DNA of 37,090 bases, from the NCBI GenBank assembly GCA_003250235.1, contig QKGY01000449.1, forward strand, positions 1 to 37,090, written 5' to 3'. This DNA is from Desulfuromonadaceae bacterium. GTDB lineage: Bacteria > Desulfobacterota > Desulfuromonadia > Desulfuromonadales > SZUA-540. The position numbers and the translations under genes are program-made. Below, one piece after another: positions 1-9,075 of the stretch (positions within the stretch are counted from its first letter, which is position 1; each line of letters starts with the position of its first letter). The notes under the pieces are model-generated. The model was given only the letters and a program-made list of their open reading frames with translations. It was not told the DNA's origin and ran no database searches.

Positions 1-1
1 G

Positions 2-271
2 GCCTTCCTGGCCATGGTGGCGGAGTTTTTTGGGGCCTTGGCGGTTATTGTCGGGCTGCTCACCCGCCTTGCCAGCCTGAATCTGGCGATTGTGATGATT
101 GTAGCGATCATCAAGGTCCATTGGGGCAACGGTTTTTTTCTCAACATGACCTGTCAGCCCGGGATAGGACACGGGTTCGAATTCAATCTTACCCTGCTCA
201 CCATGTCAACGGCTTTGGTATTGTCCGGTGGTGGCCGTCTCTCTATCGACAGGTGGATCAGCGGACTCTAG
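2..271 (+). CDS. DoxX-family membrane protein, 5'-truncated by the window edge
   Basis: Frame is open to the left edge (AFLAMVAEFFGALAVIVGLLTRLASLNLAIVMIVAI...), a hydrophobic DoxX-like segment with stop at 271; the listed ATG at 14 is probably internal. Confidence 0.7.
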   Translation, partial: AFLAMVAEFFGALAVIVGLLTRLASLNLAIVMIVAIIKVHWGNGFFLNMTCQPGIGHGFEFNLTLLTMSTALVLSGGGRLSIDRWISGL

Positions 272-283
272 GTTCCGGGAGCC

Positions 284-1234
284 TCAAATCACCCGGATGA
301 TAAATTCCGGGCAAGCCGCAGCACAGTAGCCACACAGAATGCAACGCTCTTCGTCCAAACGGACTTTCCCCTCGTGAATAGAAAGCCCCTGGCTGGCACA
401 GGCAGGAACACAGGCTCCGCATCCCTTGCAAAACTGTTCCATGATTCTCACGCGACGCTGGCGCTGTTCGAGTTTTTGCCAAACAGCAACATCTTCGTAT
501 TCTCCGTTGAGAAGTTGCAGGTTGGCATCCACCTCTTCAGGGGAGAGCATCCCGACAGCGAGGGCGTCTACGCCATCGAGGCCGAGGACATAACGAAGAC
601 TTTCACGAGCCTGGGATATCAGATTGCCACCAGCCAGGGCCTTCATCGCATAGATCCCTTTGCCTGCCTTTGAAGCTTCCTTGATTGCCGTAGCCATTTC
701 TTGTGCCGAGCCATCCAGAATACCCATCCCGGCCTTGTTGATCAGCGGATGGATCACCTCGATCTGAGGTTGCTCAATCGCTTTGTAGACGGCTGCGATA
801 TAGTGGGTGGACAGGCCGAGATGGCTGATCTTCCCCTCTTCCTTCATCCGGATCAATTCGGCAAACACGTCCGCTCTCTCCACAAAAGGATCCGCCAGAC
901 GCGCACCATGCAGATGCACCACGTCCAATCTCTCCACGCCCATTTCACGCAATGCCTCTTCGACATGGATTCGCGCCTGTCGTGCGTCCGGAGCGTGGGT
1001 TTTGCTGATCAGATACACCTTTCCGGAAAACGCCTGCAAGGCATTGCGTATATGGGCGTAGGTTCCGTAGAGAGCCGCGGTATCCAGACAATTTATCCCG
1101 TGATCGAGGGCATAGCGAATCAGGTTACCTCCCTCGGATGGAGACAGGCCTGCTTGAAGCGGACCTAGCGGCAATGTCCCGAAAACAATGGGACAAATCC
1201 GCATTCCAGTACTTCCCAAGTTCACATGTTTCAT
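284..1234 (-). CDS. Aldo/keto reductase with C-terminal 2x[4Fe-4S] ferredoxin domain
   Basis: AKR N-terminus (MKHVNLGSTGMRICPIVFGTLPLG, LDTAALYGTY) and C-terminal CKGCGACVPAC / CILCGYCAAACPE clusters. Start moved from 1264 to the ATG at 1234, which is preceded by a GGAGGA-like RBS. Confidence 0.88.
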   Translation of the reverse strand: MKHVNLGSTGMRICPIVFGTLPLGPLQAGLSPSEGGNLIRYALDHGINCLDTAALYGTYAHIRNALQAFSGKVYLISKTHAPDARQARIHVEEALREMGVERLDVVHLHGARLADPFVERADVFAELIRMKEEGKISHLGLSTHYIAAVYKAIEQPQIEVIHPLINKAGMGILDGSAQEMATAIKEASKAGKGIYAMKALAGGNLISQARESLRYVLGLDGVDALAVGMLSPEEVDANLQLLNGEYEDVAVWQKLEQRQRRVRIMEQFCKGCGACVPACASQGLSIHEGKVRLDEERCILCGYCAAACPEFIIRVI

Positions 1235-1350
1235 GCTATCCTCCGCCGGTGTTAGCTGCTGCATACCAAATCACCACTCTCGACGCAAGAGATTTTTATT
1301 GAAGGTGATACAGTATAAAGAACCGAAGGTATTCAGGTTCAGGAGTTTCC

Positions 1351-2139
1351 ATGAAAAACGATTTCAAGAACAAGGTCAGAGAACAATTCGGGCGAACTGC
1401 TGACGGCTATGTAAGGGATCGCGGCTTCGCTAAAGGAGATGACCTTGCCGAGGCCGCGCGATTGCTTAACCCCACCCAGGACGACATTCTGCTGGATGTC
1501 GCGTGCGGGGGGGGACATACGGCCCTCTTTTTCGCCCCGAAGGTTCGCAGCGTCGTTGCCTCGGACCTGACCATGCAGATGTTGAAAAAAGCGCAGGAAT
1601 ACATCAGCGAAGAAGGCGGCGTGGAGAATGTCACCTTTCGCGAAGCGGACGCAGAAGATCTACCCTTCCCGGCAGGAGCATTCACCCTTCTTACCTGCCG
1701 TATCGCCCCACACCATTTTCCTGACGTGCCTAGGGCCTTAAAGGAATTTTTCCGCGTCCTGAGGCGTGGAGGGCGTATGGTTATTATCGATACGCTGCTT
1801 CCTGACGAGTCAGAAATCGCCGAATTCTACCAGGCTATGGAAAAGATGCGCGATCCCACGCACGTCCAAGCGTATACCCGGACCCAATGGATCGCGATGC
1901 TTGAGGAGACAGGGTTCATCGTCCATGAGACCCTGACCCTCCCCAAGACCCATGATTTCCCTGTGTGGGCCAAAAGGGCGGGTCTCAACCGAACCGGCGT
2001 TCAACAGCTCAACAAATTTTTCATTGATGCCCCGACGATCGTACATGACTATTTTCAGATTGAGACCTTTGCTGGGGAAGTTGAGAGTTATACCGATCAG
2101 AAGATCCTGCTCTACGCAAGTCGACCCGATAAAAAATAA
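1351..2139 (+). CDS. Class I SAM-dependent methyltransferase (UbiE/Methyltransf_11-like)
   Basis: Motif I LLDVACGGGHTALFFAP, acidic motif VVASDLTMQML, DAEDLPFPAGAFTLL, and the LRRGGRMVIID motif. Confidence 0.88.
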   Translation: MKNDFKNKVREQFGRTADGYVRDRGFAKGDDLAEAARLLNPTQDDILLDVACGGGHTALFFAPKVRSVVASDLTMQMLKKAQEYISEEGGVENVTFREADAEDLPFPAGAFTLLTCRIAPHHFPDVPRALKEFFRVLRRGGRMVIIDTLLPDESEIAEFYQAMEKMRDPTHVQAYTRTQWIAMLEETGFIVHETLTLPKTHDFPVWAKRAGLNRTGVQQLNKFFIDAPTIVHDYFQIETFAGEVESYTDQKILLYASRPDKK

Positions 2140-2170
2140 TTTTTGCAAAAAATCTGATTCCATAAAAAAA

Positions 2171-2187
2171 GGACCGAAATTCGGTCC
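2171..2187. terminator. Bidirectional rho-independent terminator between convergent genes
   Basis: AAAAAAAGGACCGAAATTCGGTCCTTTTTTT: GGACCGAA/TTCGGTCC stem with A-tract on one side and T-tract on the other. Confidence 0.9.
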
Positions 2188-2206
2188 TTTTTTTATGGAC
2201 AAAAGA

Positions 2207-2227
2207 GGGGGTGCCATTGGCACCCCC
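2207..2227. repeat. Near-perfect inverted repeat/hairpin GGGGGTGCCA-T-TGGCACCCCC
   Basis: 10-bp arms around a single central T, 19 bp from the adjacent terminator. Confidence 0.85.
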
Positions 2228-2264
2228 ATAAGATAAAACCATATCTAAAATTTTTGCGTGGACC

Positions 2265-3578
2265 TTACTTGGCGCCAGCAGCAGCTTCAAGCATGGCCGT
2301 GGTAACAGACTTAGGACGCTCGATGCCGTAACCGAGAGCGCGGTCCCAAGTGATGTTGGCGAGGCAACCCAGGGCGCGGCCGATACCGAAGAGAACGGTG
2401 TAGAACTCATACTCGGTAACGCCATAGTACCACTGGATGACGCCGGACTGGGCATCAACGTTAGGCCAGGGGTTCTTGGCTTTGCCGTGCTCGGTCAGTA
2501 CGCCAGGAGCAACTTCGAAGATCATCTTGACCAGCTGGAAGAGCGGGTACTCAGCAAGACCCGGGGTCTTCAGGCAGAACTCACGCTGAGAAGTGTAGCG
2601 GGGGTCGGTCTTACGCAGAACGGCGTGGCCGTAACCGGGGATAACCTGTCCGCTGTTGAGGGTAGCCCAGAGAGCTTCCTTGAGTTTTTCTTCGGTCGGA
2701 ACTTCGCCGCCGAGCTGCTGCATGAAGTTCTGGGTCCAGCGAAGAACTTCTTCGTTGGCCAGACCGTGCAGAGGACCAGCCAGACCATTGATACCAGCGC
2801 TGTACGCATAGTAAGCGTCAGAGAGGGCCGAAGCAACCAGGTGAGTCGTATGAGCAGAAACGTTGCCGGACTCGTGGTCGGAATGAAGGATGAAATACAT
2901 ACGGGCAACGTCTTTGTACTCGTCGCTCTGTCCGATCATGTGAGCGAACTGGCCGCCCATATCAAGGTTCGGATCGGGAGCGATGTGGGTATCGCCTTTG
3001 TACTTCATACGATAGATGTAGGCACCGATGGGAGCAATACGAGCCATCAGGGTGTTGGAATCTTCGTACATGTCTTCCCAGCAGGTCATCTTATTGAACT
3101 TGCCGGCAGCATAGTTTTTGGCGAAAACCGACTCACGCTGCATGGCGACGATGGCGGCAGACAGCATGGACATCGGATGGGAGTCGCGGGGCATAGCGCG
3201 CAGCACGTCGATAACGTACTGGGGAACCTGAGCGCGTGCCTTCCAGTCAGCGACCACTTCCAGGGTCTGAGCCATGGTCGGCACATCACCGGTCAGCAGC
3301 AACCACCAGAAACCCTCAACGTAGGGATAATCACTGCCCGGAACCTTCGGCAGTGCGGCAAAAGTCTCAGGAATGGTCATGCCGCGGAAGCGGATACCTT
3401 CCATGGGATCCAGATAAGAGATGTCGGTTACCAGACACTTGATACCACGAGCACCACCAATAGCCTGAGAAATGGTAACATCACCCAGCTTAACCTCGCC
3501 GAATTCCTTCACCAGACGGGTGGTGCGGGGACGGTGCTCGTCGATTTTCTTGCGCAGAGTCTCCTTCAGTGTGGACAT
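2265..3578 (-). CDS. gltA: Citrate synthase, eukaryotic (mitochondrial)-like type
   Basis: LHSDHESGNVSAHTTHLVASALSDAYYAYSAGINGLAGPLHGLANEEVLRW and PGYGHAVLRKTDPRYTSQREF resemble the mitochondrial-type enzyme. Ends in GAK; good RBS (AGGAGAGAG). Confidence 0.96.
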   Translation of the reverse strand: MSTLKETLRKKIDEHRPRTTRLVKEFGEVKLGDVTISQAIGGARGIKCLVTDISYLDPMEGIRFRGMTIPETFAALPKVPGSDYPYVEGFWWLLLTGDVPTMAQTLEVVADWKARAQVPQYVIDVLRAMPRDSHPMSMLSAAIVAMQRESVFAKNYAAGKFNKMTCWEDMYEDSNTLMARIAPIGAYIYRMKYKGDTHIAPDPNLDMGGQFAHMIGQSDEYKDVARMYFILHSDHESGNVSAHTTHLVASALSDAYYAYSAGINGLAGPLHGLANEEVLRWTQNFMQQLGGEVPTEEKLKEALWATLNSGQVIPGYGHAVLRKTDPRYTSQREFCLKTPGLAEYPLFQLVKMIFEVAPGVLTEHGKAKNPWPNVDAQSGVIQWYYGVTEYEFYTVLFGIGRALGCLANITWDRALGYGIERPKSVTTAMLEAAAGAK

Positions 3579-3778
3579 GTTCTCTCTCCTTTAGTGAAAT
3601 GAAATGCGATGAACCGGATGGTTCACCAACCCATAAGGCCCCAGACTTATTTCAACAAGACAGCTGGAAAACAACATTCCAGCCGGCATGATGACTGGTC
3701 GGATGACATTGTAAATAAAAGAAAACCTACCGCAACGCTGAGCCGTCAGCAGATGCTCTGCCAACATTTTCAAAAAAA

Positions 3779-3808
3779 GTTCTAGCAAACTCAAGCCGAG
3801 GCTGTCAA
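3779..3808 (-). promoter_or_regulatory. Candidate sigma-70 promoter for gltA (TTGACA-18-TAGAAC)
   Basis: On the minus strand TTGACA (3808-3803), 18-bp spacer, TAGAAC (3784-3779). Confidence 0.55.
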
Positions 3809-3815
3809 GGCAATT

Positions 3816-3825
3816 CTGTATACAG
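3816..3825. promoter_or_regulatory. Palindrome CTGTATACAG in the gltA/dusB divergent intergenic region (candidate operator)
   Basis: Perfect 10-bp palindrome immediately upstream of the candidate gltA -35 element. Confidence 0.35.
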
Positions 3826-3890
3826 TATGCTATCAGGGATAAACAGTACCCCACCCCCCTGTATTGTCAAGACGGGACCTGCTTTTTTGC

Positions 3891-3918
3891 TTGCTTTCAG
3901 GTGTGGCCATGCTAGAAT
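3891..3918 (+). promoter_or_regulatory. Candidate sigma-70 promoter for dusB (TTGCTT-16-TAGAAT)
   Basis: -35 TTGCTT 3891-3896 and -10 TAGAAT 3913-3918, about 24 bp before the ATG at 3942. Confidence 0.45.
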
Positions 3919-3941
3919 GCCTAAAATTTACGCAGGCCAAC

Positions 3942-4937
3942 ATGAAGATCTCCACCCTCCATATCCCCAACAACCTGATTCTGGCACCCATGGCAGGAAT
4001 CACCGACCTGCCCTACCGGCTTATTATGAAGGAGTTCGGTGCAGGTCTCGTCTTCACAGAGATGGTCAGCGCCAATGGATTGATCCGTGACGGCAAGCGC
4101 ACCCGCGAACTGTTGATTTCGCATCCGAAAGAACGTCCTTTGGGTATTCAGCTCTTTGCCGATGATCCGGACGTTCTTGCTCGTGCTGCAGCCATGGTCA
4201 GTGATGACGGAGAACTCATCGACATCAACATGGGGTGCCCGGTGAAAAAGGTCGTGCGATCAGGGGCTGGCAGCGCTCTCCTCCGCGATCCCAGCCGCAT
4301 TGGCCGCATTATAGCGGCAGTCCGCAAGGCAACATCGCTGCCCCTGACCGTTAAGTTTCGCTCAGGATGGGACCAGCCATCGGTCAATTACCTGCAGGTG
4401 GCTCGCATTGCCGAGGAGGAAGGGGCCGACGCCCTCATTCTTCACCCACGAACCCGGAGTCAGGGCTTCAGCGGCCACTCGGACTGGTCGCACATCAGAG
4501 ATCTCAAAGCGCAGGCGCGCATTCCCGTTATCGGCAGCGGGGATATTTTCTGTGCCGACGACGCCGTGAAGATGCTGGCTCAAACCGCCTGCGACGGAGT
4601 CATGATTGGGCGGGGTGGCTATGGCAACCCCTGGCTTTTTCGAGAAATTCCTGAAGCTCTTGAGGGAAAAACCTGTTCGAGCCCTTCGGCTGAGGAACGT
4701 TACGCGGTTGCCCGAAGACACCTGAACCTCTTTATCGAAATTTTTGGGCCCGTCAAAGCGGTCATGGACATGCGCAAGCATCTTTGCTGGTACTGCCGCG
4801 GGCTCTCCGGGGCCGCTGCATTTCGGCAAGCTCTCAATCATGCCACATCGATTGAGGCGATGAATGAGATCATGGAGAGGTTTTTTTCCGCTTCCCCGGA
4901 ACCGTTTAATCAAGAGGCACACCATGAACAGCCCTAA
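3942..4937 (+). CDS. dusB: tRNA-dihydrouridine synthase, DusB/NifR3 family
   Basis: LILAPMAGITDLPYRLIMKEFGAGLVFTEMVSANGL, DINMGCPVKKVVRSGAGSALL, GVMIGRGGYGNPWLF. Start at 3942 favoured over the track start at 3864. Confidence 0.94.
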   Translation: MKISTLHIPNNLILAPMAGITDLPYRLIMKEFGAGLVFTEMVSANGLIRDGKRTRELLISHPKERPLGIQLFADDPDVLARAAAMVSDDGELIDINMGCPVKKVVRSGAGSALLRDPSRIGRIIAAVRKATSLPLTVKFRSGWDQPSVNYLQVARIAEEEGADALILHPRTRSQGFSGHSDWSHIRDLKAQARIPVIGSGDIFCADDAVKMLAQTACDGVMIGRGGYGNPWLFREIPEALEGKTCSSPSAEERYAVARRHLNLFIEIFGPVKAVMDMRKHLCWYCRGLSGAAAFRQALNHATSIEAMNEIMERFFSASPEPFNQEAHHEQP

Positions 4938-6036
4938 GGATACCTCCAGGGACATCCAACTCTATGTCAGAGTTCTCGAAAGTATTGACAGGGGTGTTAT
5001 CGCCATCGATCAAAACGAACTCATTTCGCTGATCAATCCGGCGGCACAGGCGTACACCGGCCTTTCGGAACGTCAAGCCCTGGGTCGTCACTACGAGAAG
5101 CTTTTTGAGGGGCAAAGCGCTCTGATCCGGATGATGCAAACAGCTTCACGGGAGGGGCGTTCTATCTCTGATCATGAGAATATCCAGCTGCGACGGGCCG
5201 GTGCTCAACCGCTGCCGGTCAGCGTGTCCTGCTCGCCTATTTTCACTTCCTCCGGGGGACAGGAAGGTGCCGTTATGATTCTACGGGACCTCTCCCGGGT
5301 GAGGGAACTGGAAGATGCCGTTCGTCAAGCCGACCGCCTCGTCATGCTGGCGACCCTGGCTGCCGGACTGGCTCATGAAATCAAGAACCCGCTCGGAGGC
5401 ATTAAGGGGGCCTCCCAGTTGCTGTCGATGGAACTACCCAAGGACAGCCCTTTGCAGGAATATACCGGCATCATGAGCCGGGAGGCGGAGAGGATCAACC
5501 GCATCATCGAGGAACTCATGGATCTGACCCGGCCCCGCCTGCCAGCCCTCGACGAGGTGGACCTGGCCCATGTCATCGGCGATATCGTCATCTTTCAGAA
5601 AGAAGCCCAGAGAGACAAGGACATCGAGTTCACCCTGAAACTCGACCCGAGTATTCCCCCCATCCTGGGGGATCAGGATCTTCTGACCCAACTCTTCCTC
5701 AACCTCATCAAGAACGCCGCCGAGGCCATTGAGGAAAAAGGCCGGGTTGAAATCAGTACCAAGGTTGCACCCGATTTTCACCTGACACAGGCCGGAAGCC
5801 GCCCCGTGCCCCTGATTGTGGTCGAGGTTTCTGACAACGGCCGTGGAATAGCCTCCGAGCAACTCGACCAGATTTTTACCCCCTTTTTCACTACAAAGAC
5901 CAAGGGGACAGGTCTAGGGCTGGCGACATGCCAGAAAATCGTCAGTCAACATCAGGGTTTTCTCAAGGTCAACAGCATCGAGGGGGAAGGAACCACGGTT
6001 GCCGTCTCCCTCCCATTTATCCGTCGCCACGAGTAA
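4924..6036 (+). CDS. PAS-domain sensor histidine kinase, NtrB-like
   Basis: N-terminal PAS, H-box [24 protein letters not shown]-box [11 protein letters not shown]-boxes DNGRGIAS and [16 protein letters not shown] at 4924 overlaps the dusB 3' end by 14 nt. Confidence 0.92.
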   Translation: MNSPKDTSRDIQLYVRVLESIDRGVIAIDQNELISLINPAAQAYTGLSERQALGRHYEKLFEGQSALIRMMQTASREGRSISDHENIQLRRAGAQPLPVSVSCSPIFTSSGGQEGAVMILRDLSRVRELEDAVRQADRLVMLATLAAGLAHEIKNPLGGIKGASQLLSMELPKDSPLQEYTGIMSREAERINRIIEELMDLTRPRLPALDEVDLAHVIGDIVIFQKEAQRDKDIEFTLKLDPSIPPILGDQDLLTQLFLNLIKNAAEAIEEKGRVEISTKVAPDFHLTQAGSRPVPLIVVEVSDNGRGIASEQLDQIFTPFFTTKTKGTGLGLATCQKIVSQHQGFLKVNSIEGEGTTVAVSLPFIRRHE

Positions 6037-6124
6037 AAACATACGACAACACGATTTGCAGGCTATGCGCATGCATTTCATGATTCAATGATTCATTGTC
6101 AACTGACCAGACAGGGGGACGATT

Positions 6125-7558
6125 ATGTCTATCCGACGAATTTTAGTCGCCGATGACGAAGAAAGCATTCGCTGGGTGCTTTCCAAGGCGCTGACCAAAA
6201 AGGGAATGACCGTCGACCTGGCCACCAACGGCCGGGAAGCCTTGGATTTTTTCCGTAAAAACCGCTACGACCTGGCGATTCTCGACATCAAAATGCCGGA
6301 GATCACCGGCCTGGAATTGCTTACACGCTTCCACGAAGAGCATCCCGAGACGCTCGTCATCATCATGACGGCAGAGACTTCGATGAAAAACGCCGTCGAA
6401 GCCATGAAACGCGGGGCGTACGACTATATCACCAAGCCGTTCGATCTCGATGCTCTCGATGCCACCATCCTCAAAGCGGAAAAAGCCTCCACCGTGACCG
6501 ACGAAGTCCGCCGCCTTCGCGACGAGCTCAAAGACCACTACCAGGTAGAGAGAACCATCATCGGCAAGAGTCGGCCGATGCAGGAGGTCTATAAAGTTCT
6601 CGGTAAAATCGCCCCGTCGGATGTCACCGTCCTCATCACCGGAGAAAGCGGTACCGGCAAGGAGCTGATCGCCAGAGCCATCCACTTCAACAGCCCACGT
6701 CTCGGCAAACCCTTTATCGCCATCAACTGCGCCGCGATCCCTCGGGAACTCCTGGAAAGCGAGTTGTTCGGTTTTGAAAAAGGCGCATTTACAGGTGCCA
6801 TCGATCGCAAAGCCGGTAAATTCGAGCAGGCCAATGGAGGAACGATCTTCCTCGATGAAATCGGCGACATGCCGCTTGAGCTGCAGGCAAAACTGCTGCG
6901 CGTGCTTCAGGAAAAAGAAGTCACCCGTACCGGAGGAACTTCGCCAATTCCCGTAGACGTACGCATCGTCGCCGCTACCAATCAGGATCTGAAGGCGAGG
7001 GTTTCGGCCAAGGAATTTCGCGAAGATCTTTTCTATCGTCTCAACGTCGTACCGATTGAGCTCCCCCCCCTTCGAGACCGACGGGACGACATCCCGCTGC
7101 TGACCGAATTTTTTATCAGCCAGGGACGGGAGGAACTCGGAGCCTCCACTCAAGGGTGCACTGCCGAGTGTCTCGGTCTACTGCAACACTATCATTGGCC
7201 CGGCAATGTGCGGGAGCTCGAGAACAGCTTAAAGCGGGCGATGCTTCTGTCTCCCGACCCGCTGCTGACCCCTTCCGATTTTCCATCGTTGACACAAGAA
7301 ACAGCCTGTGAAGACAACGGCGGATCGCTTGAGGCCCTGATTTCCAACAAGCTTAGAACGGCCCTTTCCCAGGTGGATCTTCAGGAGCTGAACAATCTTT
7401 ATGAGATGGTGCTCCACCAGATGGAGCGCCCACTGATCAAGATCGTCCTTGAAAAGTGTCGCGGAAATCAGGTGCGCGCCGCAGATATTCTTGGAATCAA
7501 TCGCAATACATTACGAAAAAAAATCCAGATCCTAGAGATCGACGTCAAAAAGGACTGA
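6125..7558 (+). CDS. Sigma-54-dependent response regulator, NtrC family (REC-AAA+-Fis HTH)
   Basis: Receiver ILVADDEESIRWVL / LAILDIKMP; GESGTGKE Walker A; GAFTGA sigma-54 contact loop; C-terminal NQVRAADILGINRNTLRKKI HTH. Confidence 0.95.
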   Translation: MSIRRILVADDEESIRWVLSKALTKKGMTVDLATNGREALDFFRKNRYDLAILDIKMPEITGLELLTRFHEEHPETLVIIMTAETSMKNAVEAMKRGAYDYITKPFDLDALDATILKAEKASTVTDEVRRLRDELKDHYQVERTIIGKSRPMQEVYKVLGKIAPSDVTVLITGESGTGKELIARAIHFNSPRLGKPFIAINCAAIPRELLESELFGFEKGAFTGAIDRKAGKFEQANGGTIFLDEIGDMPLELQAKLLRVLQEKEVTRTGGTSPIPVDVRIVAATNQDLKARVSAKEFREDLFYRLNVVPIELPPLRDRRDDIPLLTEFFISQGREELGASTQGCTAECLGLLQHYHWPGNVRELENSLKRAMLLSPDPLLTPSDFPSLTQETACEDNGGSLEALISNKLRTALSQVDLQELNNLYEMVLHQMERPLIKIVLEKCRGNQVRAADILGINRNTLRKKIQILEIDVKKD

Positions 7559-7575
7559 GCATACCGACTTTTCCC

Positions 7576-7615
7576 AAAAGAAAAGCCCCCGGATTCTTCC
7601 GGGGGCTTTTCTTTT
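7576..7615. terminator. Bidirectional rho-independent terminator
   Basis: AAAAGAAAAGCCCCCGG-ATTCTT-CCGGGGGCTTTTCTTTT, 17-bp perfect stem between convergent genes. Confidence 0.93.
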
Positions 7616-7635
7616 GAACGTTGGTGATCTCTACC

Positions 7636-9006
7636 CTATCCCATATCTTCGCGACGCGACTGGTTTTCAAAGCGCGTATATTCCCCGCGAAAGGTGAGAT
7701 GAACGGTGCCGATAGGGCCGTTACGCTGTTTGCCGATGATGATCTCGGCATCCTTGTCATGCCCCTTCTCGCAAGAATTATCCCTTTTTTTACAGGCATC
7801 ACAATACACCGCTTCGCGGTAGACGAACATGATCACGTCGGCATCCTGTTCGATCGCACCGGATTCACGCAGGTCCGCCATGATCGGCCGTTTATCCGTC
7901 CTGTTTTCAAGGGATCGGTTCAACTGGGACAGCGCCAGAACAGGCACATCGAGTTCCTTGGCCAATGCCTTGAGGGATCGGGATATCTCGGAAATCTCCT
8001 GCTGCCGGCTCTCGGAATTATGCCCCTGCATGAGCTGCAGATAGTCGACCACCACCATGCCGAGGCCTTTGTCGGCCTTCAAACGTCTCGCTTTGGCCCT
8101 GAGTTCAAGGATCGAAATGGCAGGCGTATCATCGATATAAATCGGCGCTTCACTCAGCAGACCGGCCCCATTGGTGAGTTTGGGCCAGTCCGACTCGCCG
8201 AGATGACCGGTTCGCAGCCGGCTGGCATCGACCCTGGACACGGAGCACAGCATACGCTGCACCAACTGCTCTTTACTCATCTCCAGCGAGAAGATGATAG
8301 TCGGCGTTTTCCGCTCTGAATGAACGGCGGCATTCTCGACGAGGTTCACGACAAAAGCCGTCTTACCCATCGAAGGACGTCCGGCAATAATCACCAGATC
8401 TCCCCCCTGCAGGCCGGCCGTCATCTGATCCAGGTCCAGAAACCCGGTAGGCACACCAGTGACCAGCTCTTTGCGATCATAGAGCTTCTCGATGGCTTTG
8501 AAGGTGTCTTTGAGAATGTCCTTGGTAGAAAAATAGGAGGGTCGGGACTTCATCCCGGCAATTTCAAATATCGATTTTTCGGCCCAGTCGAGGGTGGATT
8601 CCATATCCCCACCCTCGTACCCCCGGGTGGCGATCTCCGTAGCCACGCCGATGAGACGCCGGGCAAGAGCCTTCTCCTTGACCATCCGGCAATAATAGGC
8701 AATGTTGGCCGCCGTGGGCACATAATCGACCAGCGTAGCCAGATAGCTCGCACCACCGACGGCCTCAAGGTCGCCGTTCTGCTGCAACGCCGAGCTCAAG
8801 GTAACAAGATCGGCCGGTTCACCACGATCGGAAAGGTCGATCAGGGTCTTAAAAATTTTGCGGTGGCTTTCGCGGTAGAAATCGTCGGGGACCAGAATTT
8901 CAAGGGCCTTGTTCAAGGCCTGATTTTCCAGCAGAATTCCGCCGAGGACGGACATTTCCCCTTCAAGTTGCTGGGGTGGGAGCCGATGAGACGGTATATT
9001 TTCCAT
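7636..9006 (-). CDS. dnaB: Replicative DNA helicase DnaB
   Basis: LPPQQLEGEMSVLGGILLENQALN N-domain; RecA-like AGRPSMGKTAFVVNL; VVVDYLQLM; LSQLNRSLENR. Confidence 0.97.
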   Translation of the reverse strand: MENIPSHRLPPQQLEGEMSVLGGILLENQALNKALEILVPDDFYRESHRKIFKTLIDLSDRGEPADLVTLSSALQQNGDLEAVGGASYLATLVDYVPTAANIAYYCRMVKEKALARRLIGVATEIATRGYEGGDMESTLDWAEKSIFEIAGMKSRPSYFSTKDILKDTFKAIEKLYDRKELVTGVPTGFLDLDQMTAGLQGGDLVIIAGRPSMGKTAFVVNLVENAAVHSERKTPTIIFSLEMSKEQLVQRMLCSVSRVDASRLRTGHLGESDWPKLTNGAGLLSEAPIYIDDTPAISILELRAKARRLKADKGLGMVVVDYLQLMQGHNSESRQQEISEISRSLKALAKELDVPVLALSQLNRSLENRTDKRPIMADLRESGAIEQDADVIMFVYREAVYCDACKKRDNSCEKGHDKDAEIIIGKQRNGPIGTVHLTFRGEYTRFENQSRREDMG

Positions 9007-9035
9007 TCGGCAACGCAGCGCTAGAGGTGGGTGGT

Positions 9036-9067
9036 CGGGCAGGGAGAGAATGGCCTCTCCCCGCCCG
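9036..9067 (-). repeat. Strong intercistronic hairpin between rplI and dnaB
   Basis: CGGGC-A-GGGAGAG / CTCTCCC-C-GCCCG with 6-nt loop; no T-tract follows. Confidence 0.7.
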
Positions 9068-9075
9068 GATAAGCC

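Noticed and set aside
2487-3602. 371-aa plus-strand ORF antisense to gltA
   Set aside because: Overlaps the gltA coding sequence completely; no recognisable family.
6143-7153. 336-aa minus-strand ORF antisense to the NtrC-like regulator
   Set aside because: Shadow ORF; the sense strand is a full REC-AAA-HTH regulator.
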